A DNA stretch of 12,982 bases from Thermoanaerobacterales bacterium (GTDB lineage Bacteria; Bacillota; Thermosediminibacteria; Thermosediminibacterales; Tepidanaerobacteraceae), in NCBI GenBank assembly GCA_012839145.1, contig DUNY01000024.1:1-12982 (forward strand), given 5' to 3'. The notes beneath the pieces were generated by a model. It searched no databases. It was not told where the DNA came from and saw only the letters and a list, made by a program, of their open reading frames with translations. Positions 5,941 through 12,982 of the stretch are shown piece after piece. The translations under genes were made by a program, and so were the position numbers. How positions within the stretch are numbered: the stretch's first letter is position 1; every line of letters starts with the position of its first letter.

Positions 5941-8300
5941 AATTCCACCACCGTTACACCGGAACCTCCTTCGTCCATGTTTCCCAATCTAAAGGCTTTT
6001 ATATTGGGCCTATTCTTTAGCATGTCATTTATACTCCGACGCAAGGCACCGGTACCTTTACCGTGGATCAGCGTAACACTTGTAACTCCGGCCATCAGTG
6101 CATCATCTAGATAATTATCCACTTTCATCAAAGCTTCGTCAACCGTAAGACCTCTTAGATCAATTTCTGATGAAATTTCTTTGGCTTTACTCATGGCGAT
6201 AGAAGAATACCTTGATTTTTCAGCCTCTATCTCTTGTTCTTCCATGGGAATTAGACTTGCTGTAGGGACATTTACCTTCATAATGCCGACTTGTACTTGA
6301 GCCGATTTTGAAGCATCATCTAACGACAAAATATATCCTTCTTGATTTAAACCAGCTATCTTAACCTTTTGACCCAGTTTAAGTTGACCATGCTGCTTTT
6401 TCGCCGATCTAATAATAAATGTATCCTTCGAATCCTTTAACTCTGCATCAACTTTTCTCAACCAAGCTCGAGCATTTTCCACAGCCCTATCCCTAATATG
6501 CAATTGGTTTTCAGCCTCAACGTCTCTTAAACTTTCTATGATTTGCCCAGATTCTCTTTGGATTTTATCTAACAATAGTCTGGCTTTTCCCTTTGCTCTT
6601 TCAAGGATTCTTTCCTGCTGTATCCTTACTTTTTGGCGTTCTTCTTCCAGTTTATCAAGCTTTCTTAGATACTCTCTTTTTAAATCCTGTAACTTTTCTC
6701 TGTCTTCCTCTGCTTTATTCTTTTGATGTTCTATATGTGTCAGAAGGTCTTCCATCTTCAAACTTTCATCTGCCATCAGGCTTTTACCTAAGTCTACCAC
6801 TTCTTGCTTTAATCCAAGTCTTTTTGATATTTCAAAGGCATTGCTCTTTCCGGGAATTCCTATTGTTAACTTATAAGTGGGGCTTAAAGTCTTTATGTCA
6901 AATTCCATGCTGGCATTTTCTATACCTTCTTTGGAAAAAGCAAAGGTTTTAAGTTCACTGTAGTGGGTTGTAGCTAAAACTTTACTGCCTTTTTCATAAA
7001 GATAATTTAAAATAGCCATTGCTAAAGCGGCACCTTCGGTGGGATCCGTTCCAGCTCCTAATTCGTCAAGAACAATTAAGCATTCATTAGAAGCCAAGTC
7101 TATTATTTCCTTTATATTTTTCATGTGTGATGAAAATGTGCTGAGACTTTGTTCGATACTTTGCTCATCACCTATGTCAGCGAAAACCTCTTTGAATATT
7201 GAAAGTTGGGTGCCTTCTCGAGCAGGTATATGAAGGCCTGATTGAGCCATTAGAATAAAGAGACCCACGGTTTTTAGGGAGACGGTTTTGCCACCAGTAT
7301 TCGGCCCCGTTATTACCAGGATATTGAATTCATCGCCCAAAAACACATCTAAAGGGACTACTTCTCCTTTTAAAAGGGGATGCCTCCCTTGAGATATATT
7401 TATATATCCTCGATCGTTAAAAATGGGTTCCACACCATTAATGTCGAGACTGTAACGAGCTTTGGCCATTATGAAGTCAAGATGAGCTAAACCATATAAT
7501 GTGTCACTAATATAATCATGATTTTCCTGTATCTTTTGTGAAAAATCCCATAAAATCCTTTCAATTTCTCTTTTTTCTTCAATCTCCAGTTGTCGTAGTT
7601 CATTGTTCATCTGCATTACAGCCATGGGTTCAATATAAAGCGTGGCACCACTGGCAGATTGGTCGTGAATTACCCCTGGAATACTCCCCCTAAATTCCTG
7701 TTTCACAGGAACCACATAACGGTCTTGCCGGACGGTTACTATTGGATCCTGCAATGCTTTTTGATAGTGAGGGGAGGAAATTATCTCATTCAACTTGTTT
7801 CTCACATTCTGCGAAAGGGTTTTCTTTTGTCTTCTAATGGAGTTAAGTTTTGGACTGGCAGCATCTGCTATTTCATCTTCACTTATAATGGCTTTATCTA
7901 TCTTCTCCTCCAATGATTTAAAGAAGTGTAATCTATTTATTATGTCATTTATGATTACACTGTCACCGAGCTTTTTTTCTTCCCACACAGTTTTAGTCAA
8001 GCGAGCAACTCGCATTGTTGATGCTATGTTCATCAGCTCCCCAGGTGTAAGCATTGACCCTACTTTAGCTAGGCGAAGGCCGTTTCTTATATCTTTGATG
8101 CCTCCAAGAGGTAAGTCAATGCCGGCTCTTAAAAGTGCTACACCTTCGCTGGTTTCTTGTTGGAGTTGTTTAACTAAAGCCTCATCGTCATAGGGCCTCA
8201 TATCAGATATCTTTTCTCCGGCTAATGGTGAAACAACGTATTCTTTTAATATGTTTTTTATTTTATCGTATTCTAAAACTGTTTCAACCTTTTTATTCAT
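5937..8300 (-). CDS. mutS2: MutS2 ATPase with C-terminal Smr domain
   Basis: A 787-residue protein of normal length for bacterial MutS2, a MutS-fold ATPase lacking the mismatch-recognition domain. In some bacteria it suppresses homologous recombination; in Bacillus subtilis it also acts on collided ribosomes. Domains in order are the lever/clamp helices (about 1-300), the ATPase with Walker A GPNTGGKT (332-339), the DEQSIEQSLSTFSSHM signature (378-393), Walker B LIVLDE (408-413) and TTHYSEL (444-450), then a charged coiled coil (about 515-625), a small beta domain (about 637-685), and an Smr domain (about 710-787) with DLRG (714-717) and HGKG (746-749), the residues tied to nuclease and RNA/DNA contact. 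All key motifs are intact. The start ATG has AAAGGTGAT just upstream. It lies 112 nt after polX, across a hairpin cluster, and its last four bases overlap the DUF523 gene. Which role, DNA or ribosome, applies here is open. Confidence 0.97.
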   Translation of the reverse strand: MNKKVETVLEYDKIKNILKEYVVSPLAGEKISDMRPYDDEALVKQLQQETSEGVALLRAGIDLPLGGIKDIRNGLRLAKVGSMLTPGELMNIASTMRVARLTKTVWEEKKLGDSVIINDIINRLHFFKSLEEKIDKAIISEDEIADAASPKLNSIRRQKKTLSQNVRNKLNEIISSPHYQKALQDPIVTVRQDRYVVPVKQEFRGSIPGVIHDQSASGATLYIEPMAVMQMNNELRQLEIEEKREIERILWDFSQKIQENHDYISDTLYGLAHLDFIMAKARYSLDINGVEPIFNDRGYINISQGRHPLLKGEVVPLDVFLGDEFNILVITGPNTGGKTVSLKTVGLFILMAQSGLHIPAREGTQLSIFKEVFADIGDEQSIEQSLSTFSSHMKNIKEIIDLASNECLIVLDELGAGTDPTEGAALAMAILNYLYEKGSKVLATTHYSELKTFAFSKEGIENASMEFDIKTLSPTYKLTIGIPGKSNAFEISKRLGLKQEVVDLGKSLMADESLKMEDLLTHIEHQKNKAEEDREKLQDLKREYLRKLDKLEEERQKVRIQQERILERAKGKARLLLDKIQRESGQIIESLRDVEAENQLHIRDRAVENARAWLRKVDAELKDSKDTFIIRSAKKQHGQLKLGQKVKIAGLNQEGYILSLDDASKSAQVQVGIMKVNVPTASLIPMEEQEIEAEKSRYSSIAMSKAKEISSEIDLRGLTVDEALMKVDNYLDDALMAGVTSVTLIHGKGTGALRRSINDMLKNRPNIKAFRLGNMDEGGSGVTVVEL

Positions 8301-8322
8301 TACATCACCTTTAACACTGAAC

Positions 8323-8376
8323 TAACCCGCCCTTAGGCACCCGCCTCTATAGGCGGCGGGTGCCTAAGGGCGGTTA
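8323..8376. repeat. Long GC-rich hairpin between polX and mutS2 (hairpin A)
   Basis: Arms 8323-8345 and 8355-8376 pair over 22 bp with one bulged C (8326) and a 9-nt loop. The core CGCCCTTAGGCACCCGCC is perfectly repeated in reverse complement. It is far more GC-rich than its surroundings. No T-tract follows on either strand, so it is not a standard terminator. It ends 22 nt before the mutS2 ATG. Confidence 0.85.
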
Positions 8377-8391
8377 AGTCCAGTATGGACT
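8377..8391. repeat. Short hairpin B in the polX-mutS2 spacer
   Basis: AGTCCA, loop GTA and TGGACT form a 6-bp hairpin directly after hairpin A. Flanking GTTA (8373-8376) and TAAC (8396-8399) can close it further, in competition with the base of hairpin A. Confidence 0.6.
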
Positions 8392-8398
8392 CGACTAA

Positions 8399-8429
8399 CA
8401 TTTAGAGGGGATTCAACCCCCTCTAAATG
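8399..8429. repeat. Hairpin C spanning the polX stop codon
   Basis: Arms CATTTAGAGGGG (8399-8410) and CCCCTCTAAATG (8418-8429) are a perfect 12-bp inverted repeat around a 7-nt loop. The polX stop codon TGA (8415-8413 on the minus strand) falls in the loop, and the last polX codons form one arm. No U-tract follows, so I do not call it a terminator. It may protect the mRNA 3' end or be a processing site. Confidence 0.8.
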
Positions 8430-10146
8430 AAGTCTTGTTCAAAAAATCTAATAGTTTTTCAAGGGGCAATGTGTTTATGATACTTTTTGCCGTAAGCCAA
8501 CCTCGCCTTGCTACCCATACCCCATATTTCATGTCCGTCAGCGTCTCTGCGTGGTGGGCATCGGTATTTATTGCAACTTTTATCCCCATGTCTTTAGCCC
8601 GTTTTACCATAAAGTCGTTTAAATCCAGCCTGTCAGGCGAAGAATTGATTTCAAGTACAGTGCCGGTTGCAGCAGCAGCTTCAAGCACCAAATCCATATT
8701 AACATCATAAGGATCCCGCCTACCGAGAATTCTTCCCGTAGGATGTGCTATTATGTTTACATAAGGATTATAACAAGCGTTGATAATACGTCTTGTCAGA
8801 GTTTTTTGGTCTTGTTTGAATCCACTGTGAACCGATGCAATTACTACGTCTAGTTCCTTTAATATATCATCGCTAAAATCTAAAGTTCCATCTGTCAATA
8901 TATCTACCTCAATACCTGTTAAAACACGTATACCTTTAATCTTATTATTTATTTTTTTAATAATGTTAATCTGTTCTTTTAACCTGCTTTCATCAAGACC
9001 TCTGGCTATCTTCAAAGACTTTGAATGGTCGGTTATGGCTATATATTCGTACCCAAGAGCTTTTGCTCTGCGGACTATGGATTCTATAGAGCTTACACCG
9101 TCACTGAAATTGCTGTGAATATGGAGGTCACCTCGAATATCTTTTTGCTTTATTACATCAGGCAAACGGCCTTCCATGGCCGCCTCAATTTCTCCTCGGT
9201 CCTCCCTAAGTTCTGGTATTATGTAAGACATTCCGAGTTTTCTATAAAACTCTTCTTCACTTTCAGGGTAAAAAGCCCTACCACCATCTTTTTCGAAAAT
9301 CCCATATTCATTCAACTTATATCCCATCTTAAGAGCAAAGCCTCTAAGTTTCGTATTATGTTCTTTGCTACCGGTAAAATGTTGCAATGCCGAATAAAAC
9401 TCATGTGGTTTAACAACTCTCAAATCCATTTGAAGTCCAATATTGAGCATTACACTCACTTTTGTTGTACCTTGGGCAAGAACCCGGGTTATTGCCGGAT
9501 ACTTTAAGAAGTCTTTAATTATTATCTCAGGACTTTCAGTAGCAACGACAATATCTAAGTCTTTGACCATTTCCTTTTTACGACGAACACTACCGCCAAG
9601 TCCAATATTCGTGACTTCCTTCATACCTGATAACATGGTTGAAATTCGCTCTGCAATAGGCAAAGCAGTAGCCAACAGAATCTTACCCGCATGACCTCTT
9701 AAGGTTTGTATGCCTTTTAATATAGATTGTTCCGTTTTAATTCCCATGCCCGGTAACGTCCTAAGTTTATGAGCCCTGGCGGCCTCTTCCAGTTCTTCTA
9801 TGGAAGTGATACCAAGAACATCGTAAATAACATTTATTTTTTTTGCCCCTAAGCCCGGAATTTTAAGCATATCTACAAGGCCTCGGGGAAAATCTCTTTT
9901 TAGTTCTTCATAATATTGGCAGGAACCGGTGTTTATAATTTCATCAATTTTTCCTGACAAAGCCTTTCCTATACCATCAATTTCTTGTAAACGTGACTGC
10001 TTTGCCATATCTTCTATTTCTAAAGGTAAATTTTCAATTGTATGAGCTGCTTTGCGATATGCTCTTATTTTAAAAAAGTTTTCGCCTTTGATCTCCAATA
10101 TGTCTGCAATATCATAGAAGATAAATGCCACTTCAAAATTTCTCAT
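8413..10146 (-). CDS. polX: DNA polymerase/3'-5' exonuclease PolX
   Basis: A 577-residue family X DNA polymerase with a C-terminal PHP domain, a gap-filling and end-trimming enzyme in base-excision-type repair; B. subtilis PolX is similar in length. Helix-hairpin-helix DNA-binding motifs appear at about 52-65 (LQEIDGIGKAL), 94-107 (LKIPGLGAKKI) and 129-141 (RTLPGMGIKTEQS). The nucleotidyltransferase palm has GGSVRRKKEMVKDLDIVV (184-201), giving Asp196 and Asp198, and the third aspartate is Asp241 in MDLRVV. The PHP exonuclease has DLHIHSNFSDG (340-350; His342, His344), TDH (372-374), GIEVDI (411-416), SVH (438-440), AHP (467-469) and NTDAH (527-531), so the metal-binding set looks complete. 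The start ATG is 7 nt after the zapA stop; AAAGGG inside the zapA end is rather far (11 nt) from the ATG. The last residues (TSFRGG) are encoded by one arm of hairpin C and may be a late addition. Confidence 0.97.
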   Translation of the reverse strand: MRNFEVAFIFYDIADILEIKGENFFKIRAYRKAAHTIENLPLEIEDMAKQSRLQEIDGIGKALSGKIDEIINTGSCQYYEELKRDFPRGLVDMLKIPGLGAKKINVIYDVLGITSIEELEEAARAHKLRTLPGMGIKTEQSILKGIQTLRGHAGKILLATALPIAERISTMLSGMKEVTNIGLGGSVRRKKEMVKDLDIVVATESPEIIIKDFLKYPAITRVLAQGTTKVSVMLNIGLQMDLRVVKPHEFYSALQHFTGSKEHNTKLRGFALKMGYKLNEYGIFEKDGGRAFYPESEEEFYRKLGMSYIIPELREDRGEIEAAMEGRLPDVIKQKDIRGDLHIHSNFSDGVSSIESIVRRAKALGYEYIAITDHSKSLKIARGLDESRLKEQINIIKKINNKIKGIRVLTGIEVDILTDGTLDFSDDILKELDVVIASVHSGFKQDQKTLTRRIINACYNPYVNIIAHPTGRILGRRDPYDVNMDLVLEAAAATGTVLEINSSPDRLDLNDFMVKRAKDMGIKVAINTDAHHAETLTDMKYGVWVARRGWLTAKSIINTLPLEKLLDFLNKTSFRGG

Positions 10147-10153
10147 GTTTGTT

Positions 10154-10423
10154 TCAACCCTTTAATTCTTCGTCAAATGTAGTTAAAAACTCTTCGTACT
10201 CCTGCTTCAATCGCAATAATTCATCAGTAATATTAAGGGCTGCCAGCACCGCTATTCGGGTTCGGCTTAAATCAGGATAATTTTGCGAAAGGTCGGACAT
10301 TTTTCGGTCTACGTAGTCGGCCACTTGTTTAATGTATTCAGTAGGTACCGTTCCCTTTACATAATAATCTTCACCATTAATTCTGACTTTAACCCTATTT
10401 ATGGATTTAGCTTCACTAGGCAT
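10154..10423 (-). CDS. zapA: Cell division protein ZapA
   Basis: ZapA is a small cytoplasmic protein that binds FtsZ and bundles its filaments to promote Z-ring formation. The 89-residue product has the N-terminal beta part RVKVRINGEDYYVKG, the conserved EYIKQVADYVDRKM helix, TRIAVLAALNITDELLRLKQEYEEF, and a C-terminal coiled-coil tail, as in ZapA of other Firmicutes. I chose ATG 10423-10421 because GGGTGG lies 5 nt upstream of it. An in-frame GTG three codons earlier (10432-10430) would have no well-spaced ribosome binding site. It sits between pheT and polX, an arrangement common in Clostridia and Bacilli, and its stop is 7 nt before polX, so the two are co-transcribed. Confidence 0.93.
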   Translation of the reverse strand: MPSEAKSINRVKVRINGEDYYVKGTVPTEYIKQVADYVDRKMSDLSQNYPDLSRTRIAVLAALNITDELLRLKQEYEEFLTTFDEELKG

Positions 10424-10465
10424 CCCAACCACCCTTAAGTTATTATTGTGACCCGCAAGATTGAA

Positions 10466-10488
10466 GAAGCGGCATACCGGGCCGCTTC
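10466..10488. repeat. Hairpin between pheT and zapA
   Basis: GAAGCGGC (10466-10473), loop ATACCGG and GCCGCTTC (10481-10488) form a perfect 8-bp GC-rich stem in the 121-nt pheT-zapA gap. Outer segments CCCGCAAG and CTTTGCCGGG may extend it imperfectly. On the minus strand only a weak TTCTTCAATCTT tract follows, so it could be a leaky terminator or an mRNA processing/stability element. I see no convincing promoter for zapA in the gap. Confidence 0.65.
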
Positions 10489-10544
10489 CTACTTACTTTG
10501 CCGGGGACTAATTATTATTATTCTTCAAATACCGACAAAATCCT

Positions 10545-12944
10545 CTATTCTCTTAAGTTGGCTTCGAAAGTATCATGAAGTCTTGTTTTTATCTTTTCAA
10601 TAATTTCATTGACCTTTGCATCTGTCAATGTCCGATCTTTTGCTCTAAAAGTCAATGAAAAAGCCATACTCTTATAACCTTTAGGTATCTGGCCGCCTTG
10701 ATAAACATCGAAAAGTTCTGCTTTTTCCAGGAGTTTCCCACCGGTTTCCTTCATAGCACTTAAAACATCACTTGCAAGAACTGTTTCTTTCACAACTACA
10801 GCCAGGTCACGATCGGATGTTGGAAATTTGGGCAGTGGTTTAAAATTGATTTTCTTGGAAGCTTTACTTAATATTACATCAATATCTAATTCGGCTGCAT
10901 ACACTTTTTTATTTATTTGATAGTTTTCCAGTACATCAGGATGTATTTCTCCTACAAATCCAATTTCGTCTTTGTCTACCTTGATTTTGGCACAGCGCAT
11001 CGTATGAAAAGCAAAATGCCGTTCCTGTGAAAAATCATACTTTCTAATCCGTAATTTTGCAAACAGGGTTTCAATAACTTTTTTTAAATCATAAAATTCC
11101 ATAGACTCCCCACATAATCCAATTGCAATTCGCTTATTTTCGTATGGTAACTCTTTAAGGGGTAATTCTTTAGGCAGATAAACAGCACCGGTTTCAAATA
11201 GTCTCAGTTCTTGAGCCTTACGGTTTAAATTGAAAGCCATGACATCAAGCATATTGGGCAGAAGGGTGGTTCGCATAATGCTGTGATCTTCACCCAATGG
11301 ATTTAGCAGGGTTACAACCTGCCTTAAAGAGCTGTCATCCGGGGCGTTGATACTGTTAAAAACCCTTGGGCTTACAAAGGAATATGTGTAGATTTCGGAG
11401 TATCCATTATACACTAATACATCTTTTATATCATTAACATATTTCTGATAGGTATTCAATTTACCATGGGTTACATTACCTTCCGGTAAAGTAATGGGCA
11501 GTCTATCATAACCGTACATTCTTCCGATTTCCTCTATGATATCCGCTTCTTCGGTCATATCCAGCCTAAATGTTGGGACAATTGCTTTTTTGTTGCCATC
11601 AATTGTAGTTTTTACCTGGATTTCCAAGCGATTTAGCATGTCCGTCATTTCTTCGGGGCAAATGTCAGTGCCCAACACTCTATTGATTTTATCTGAATTA
11701 AAGGGTATCTCTTTTGGTTCAGTTTTACCGGGAAATACATCGATATATCCTTTAAGCACTTTCCCGACGCCAAGCTGTTCTATAAGTTCACATGCTCTAT
11801 CGGCAGCTTTCAGGCAAATGTTAGGGTCAATGCCTTTTTCAAATCTCATAGACGATTCTGATCTAAGGCCCATTTGTCTTGATGTTCGACGTATGCTAGG
11901 ACCGAAGAAATTAGCTGATTCCAACAGTATACATGTAGTTGATGAAGTGATTTCAGAATCGGCTCCTCCCATGACACCTGCAATAGCTACCGGTTTTTTC
12001 GCATCTGCAATAACCAGCATATCTTCATTAATTTCCCTAGAGATGCCATCGAGTGTAACCATTTTTTCTGAGATATTCCCCCTTCTAACAATGATTGACC
12101 CGCCTTCCAGTTTGTCGAAATCAAAGGCATGCAGCGGCTGCCCCATTTCAAGCATGACATAATTGGTAATATCAACAATATTGTTTATAGGCCTTACACC
12201 ACATGTTTGAAGCCGCCTCTGCATCCATAATGGGGAAGGTTTTATGACTACATCTTCCACTAGACGGGTTACATATCGGCGACACAAATCTTCAGCTTCT
12301 ATATTTATTTTTGCTCTGTCTTGGACATATCCCACAGCTTCTTCTTTGAGCCTTATTTGCGGTATGTCCAGCTCCAATTTAAAGGTTGCAGCTACCTCTC
12401 GAGCTATACCGATGATACTCAAACAATCAGAGCGGTTTGGAGTTATCTCAAAGTCGATAACTTTGTCTTCTAAATTCAGGTAGTCCTTAATATCCATACC
12501 TAGTGGGGCATCCTCAGGTAGTATGAGAATCCCCTCTCTCATTTCTTGTGGCAAGCCGTGATCATCTAAGCCTAATTCTTCAGCTGAGCACAGCATTCCA
12601 GCCGACTTTACTCCCCTGAGCTTGGACGCTCTGATTTTTTTGCCACCGGAAATCGTTGATCCATGCAGCGCTACGGGAACCTTATCCCCTGCTTTTATAT
12701 TCGTGGCTCCGGTTACAATCTGAATACTTTCACTTCCGATATTTACATAAACAACCAACAACTTGTCTGCATCAGGGTGTTTCTCTATTTTTTCCAGCTT
12801 ACCGACAACTATATTCTCAATCTCTTTTCCCCAGTGCTTGATGCCTTCCACATTTGAGCCGGACATGGTCAGTCTTTTTGAAAGTTCCTTAGTATCTTCA
12901 GTGACATTAACAAATTCTTTTAACCAACTAATCGGTACCAGCAT
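10545..12944 (-). CDS. pheT: Phenylalanyl-tRNA synthetase beta subunit
   Basis: The beta subunit of the (alpha-beta)2 enzyme that charges tRNA-Phe. It holds tRNA-binding and editing domains, while catalysis is in PheS. At 799 residues it is normal for the bacterial long form. In order it has the PheT N-terminus MLVPISWLKEFV, a tRNA-binding OB-fold (about 40-150; KIEKHPDADKLLV at 52-64, SKLRGVKSAGMLCS at 107-120), the B3/B4 editing region (about 210-380; RPINNIVDITNYVMLEMGQPLHAFD at 251-275, IAGVMGG and the SANFFGPSIRRTSRQMGLRSESSMRFEKG stretch), the B5 domain (about 408-480), the catalytic-like core, and an FDX-ACB anticodon-binding domain from about 706 (FPTSDRDLAVVV) to the end. The ATG has a strong AGGAGGA 6 nt upstream and lies 12 nt after the pheS stop, so pheST is one operon. 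Nothing is missing. Confidence 0.98.
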   Translation of the reverse strand: MLVPISWLKEFVNVTEDTKELSKRLTMSGSNVEGIKHWGKEIENIVVGKLEKIEKHPDADKLLVVYVNIGSESIQIVTGATNIKAGDKVPVALHGSTISGGKKIRASKLRGVKSAGMLCSAEELGLDDHGLPQEMREGILILPEDAPLGMDIKDYLNLEDKVIDFEITPNRSDCLSIIGIAREVAATFKLELDIPQIRLKEEAVGYVQDRAKINIEAEDLCRRYVTRLVEDVVIKPSPLWMQRRLQTCGVRPINNIVDITNYVMLEMGQPLHAFDFDKLEGGSIIVRRGNISEKMVTLDGISREINEDMLVIADAKKPVAIAGVMGGADSEITSSTTCILLESANFFGPSIRRTSRQMGLRSESSMRFEKGIDPNICLKAADRACELIEQLGVGKVLKGYIDVFPGKTEPKEIPFNSDKINRVLGTDICPEEMTDMLNRLEIQVKTTIDGNKKAIVPTFRLDMTEEADIIEEIGRMYGYDRLPITLPEGNVTHGKLNTYQKYVNDIKDVLVYNGYSEIYTYSFVSPRVFNSINAPDDSSLRQVVTLLNPLGEDHSIMRTTLLPNMLDVMAFNLNRKAQELRLFETGAVYLPKELPLKELPYENKRIAIGLCGESMEFYDLKKVIETLFAKLRIRKYDFSQERHFAFHTMRCAKIKVDKDEIGFVGEIHPDVLENYQINKKVYAAELDIDVILSKASKKINFKPLPKFPTSDRDLAVVVKETVLASDVLSAMKETGGKLLEKAELFDVYQGGQIPKGYKSMAFSLTFRAKDRTLTDAKVNEIIEKIKTRLHDTFEANLRE

Positions 12945-12956
12945 TATATTTCCTCC

Positions 12957-12982
12957 TTATTGAAACTGCTCTAAAAATCTTA
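12957..12982 (-). CDS. pheS: Phenylalanyl-tRNA synthetase alpha subunit, last codons only
   Basis: The minus strand at the window edge reads as codons for R-F-L-E-Q-F-Q followed by TAA (12959-12957). This matches the typical PheS C-terminus (…RFL-x-QF) and the universal pheS-pheT order. Only the last seven full codons are visible, so the call rests on the short match plus position. Confidence 0.8.

Noticed and set aside
8323..8429. Intrinsic terminator between polX and mutS2
   Set aside because: None of the three hairpins is followed by a run of T on either strand, and mutS2 has no visible promoter behind them, so read-through is more likely.
8323..8429. CRISPR array or tRNA gene in the hairpin cluster
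   Set aside because: The three hairpins differ in sequence, there are no regularly spaced direct repeats, and no cloverleaf or T-loop signature is present.
10424..10432. GTG start for zapA three codons upstream
   Set aside because: AAGG directly abuts the GTG, whereas the ATG at 10423 has GGGTGG at proper spacing.
11536..12162. 208-codon plus-strand open frame opposite pheT
   Set aside because: Antisense to conserved PheT domains, with Ser/Ile-rich shadow composition and no recognisable domain.
1..12982. Mobile element, defence system or other accessory island
   Set aside because: Every long frame is a recognised core or widespread gene in a plausible order, and no transposase, integrase, toxin-antitoxin pair or defence-type domain is visible.

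Overview
The window looks like an ordinary chromosomal segment of a low-GC Gram-positive bacterium, most probably an anaerobic member of the Clostridia. The reasons are the AT-rich intergenic DNA, strong AGGAGG-type ribosome binding sites, a T-box riboswitch in front of ileS, a long-type isoleucyl-tRNA synthetase of the clostridial kind, MutS2 instead of a complete MutS/MutL pair in view, and the gene order pheS-pheT-zapA-polX-mutS2, which is familiar from this group. I cannot name the species. There is no sign of phage, insertion sequence, CRISPR array or genomic island.

Layout. Positions 2-2227 (minus) hold the first 742 codons of ileS, cut by the window edge. It is driven by its own promoter (2583-2611, minus) through a T-box leader (about 2312-2576) with an isoleucine AUC specifier and an intrinsic terminator. 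Diverging from it, a promoter at about 2753-2781 (plus) and a leader of about 135 nt lead to a class A penicillin-binding protein (2923-5319), the only plus-strand gene. A near-perfect bidirectional terminator hairpin (5383-5437) separates it from a convergent minus-strand gene train. In transcription order the train is: end of pheS (12957-12982), pheT (10545-12944), zapA (10154-10423), polX (8413-10146), mutS2 (5937-8300) and a DUF523/TudS-like gene (5464-5940). Gaps are 12 nt (pheS/pheT), 121 nt with a hairpin (pheT/zapA), 7 nt (zapA/polX), 112 nt filled with three tandem hairpins (polX/mutS2), and a 4-nt ATGA overlap (mutS2/DUF523).

How the genes fit together. The train joins charging of tRNA-Phe (pheST), Z-ring assembly (zapA), gap-filling DNA repair (polX), a MutS2 protein that acts on DNA and/or collided ribosomes, and a small iron-sulfur protein that may remove sulfur from thiolated pyrimidines. 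ileS is controlled separately by the charging state of tRNA-Ile. The penicillin-binding protein builds peptidoglycan and carries an unusual cysteine-repeat and Asn/Gly-rich tail outside the cell.

I looked for an undescribed system and did not find one. The least explained structures are the hairpin cluster between polX and mutS2 (with the polX stop codon in a hairpin loop), the fourfold [P/A]TE-x-C repeat plus W-F-N/G tail of the penicillin-binding protein, and the translational coupling of the TudS-like gene to mutS2.
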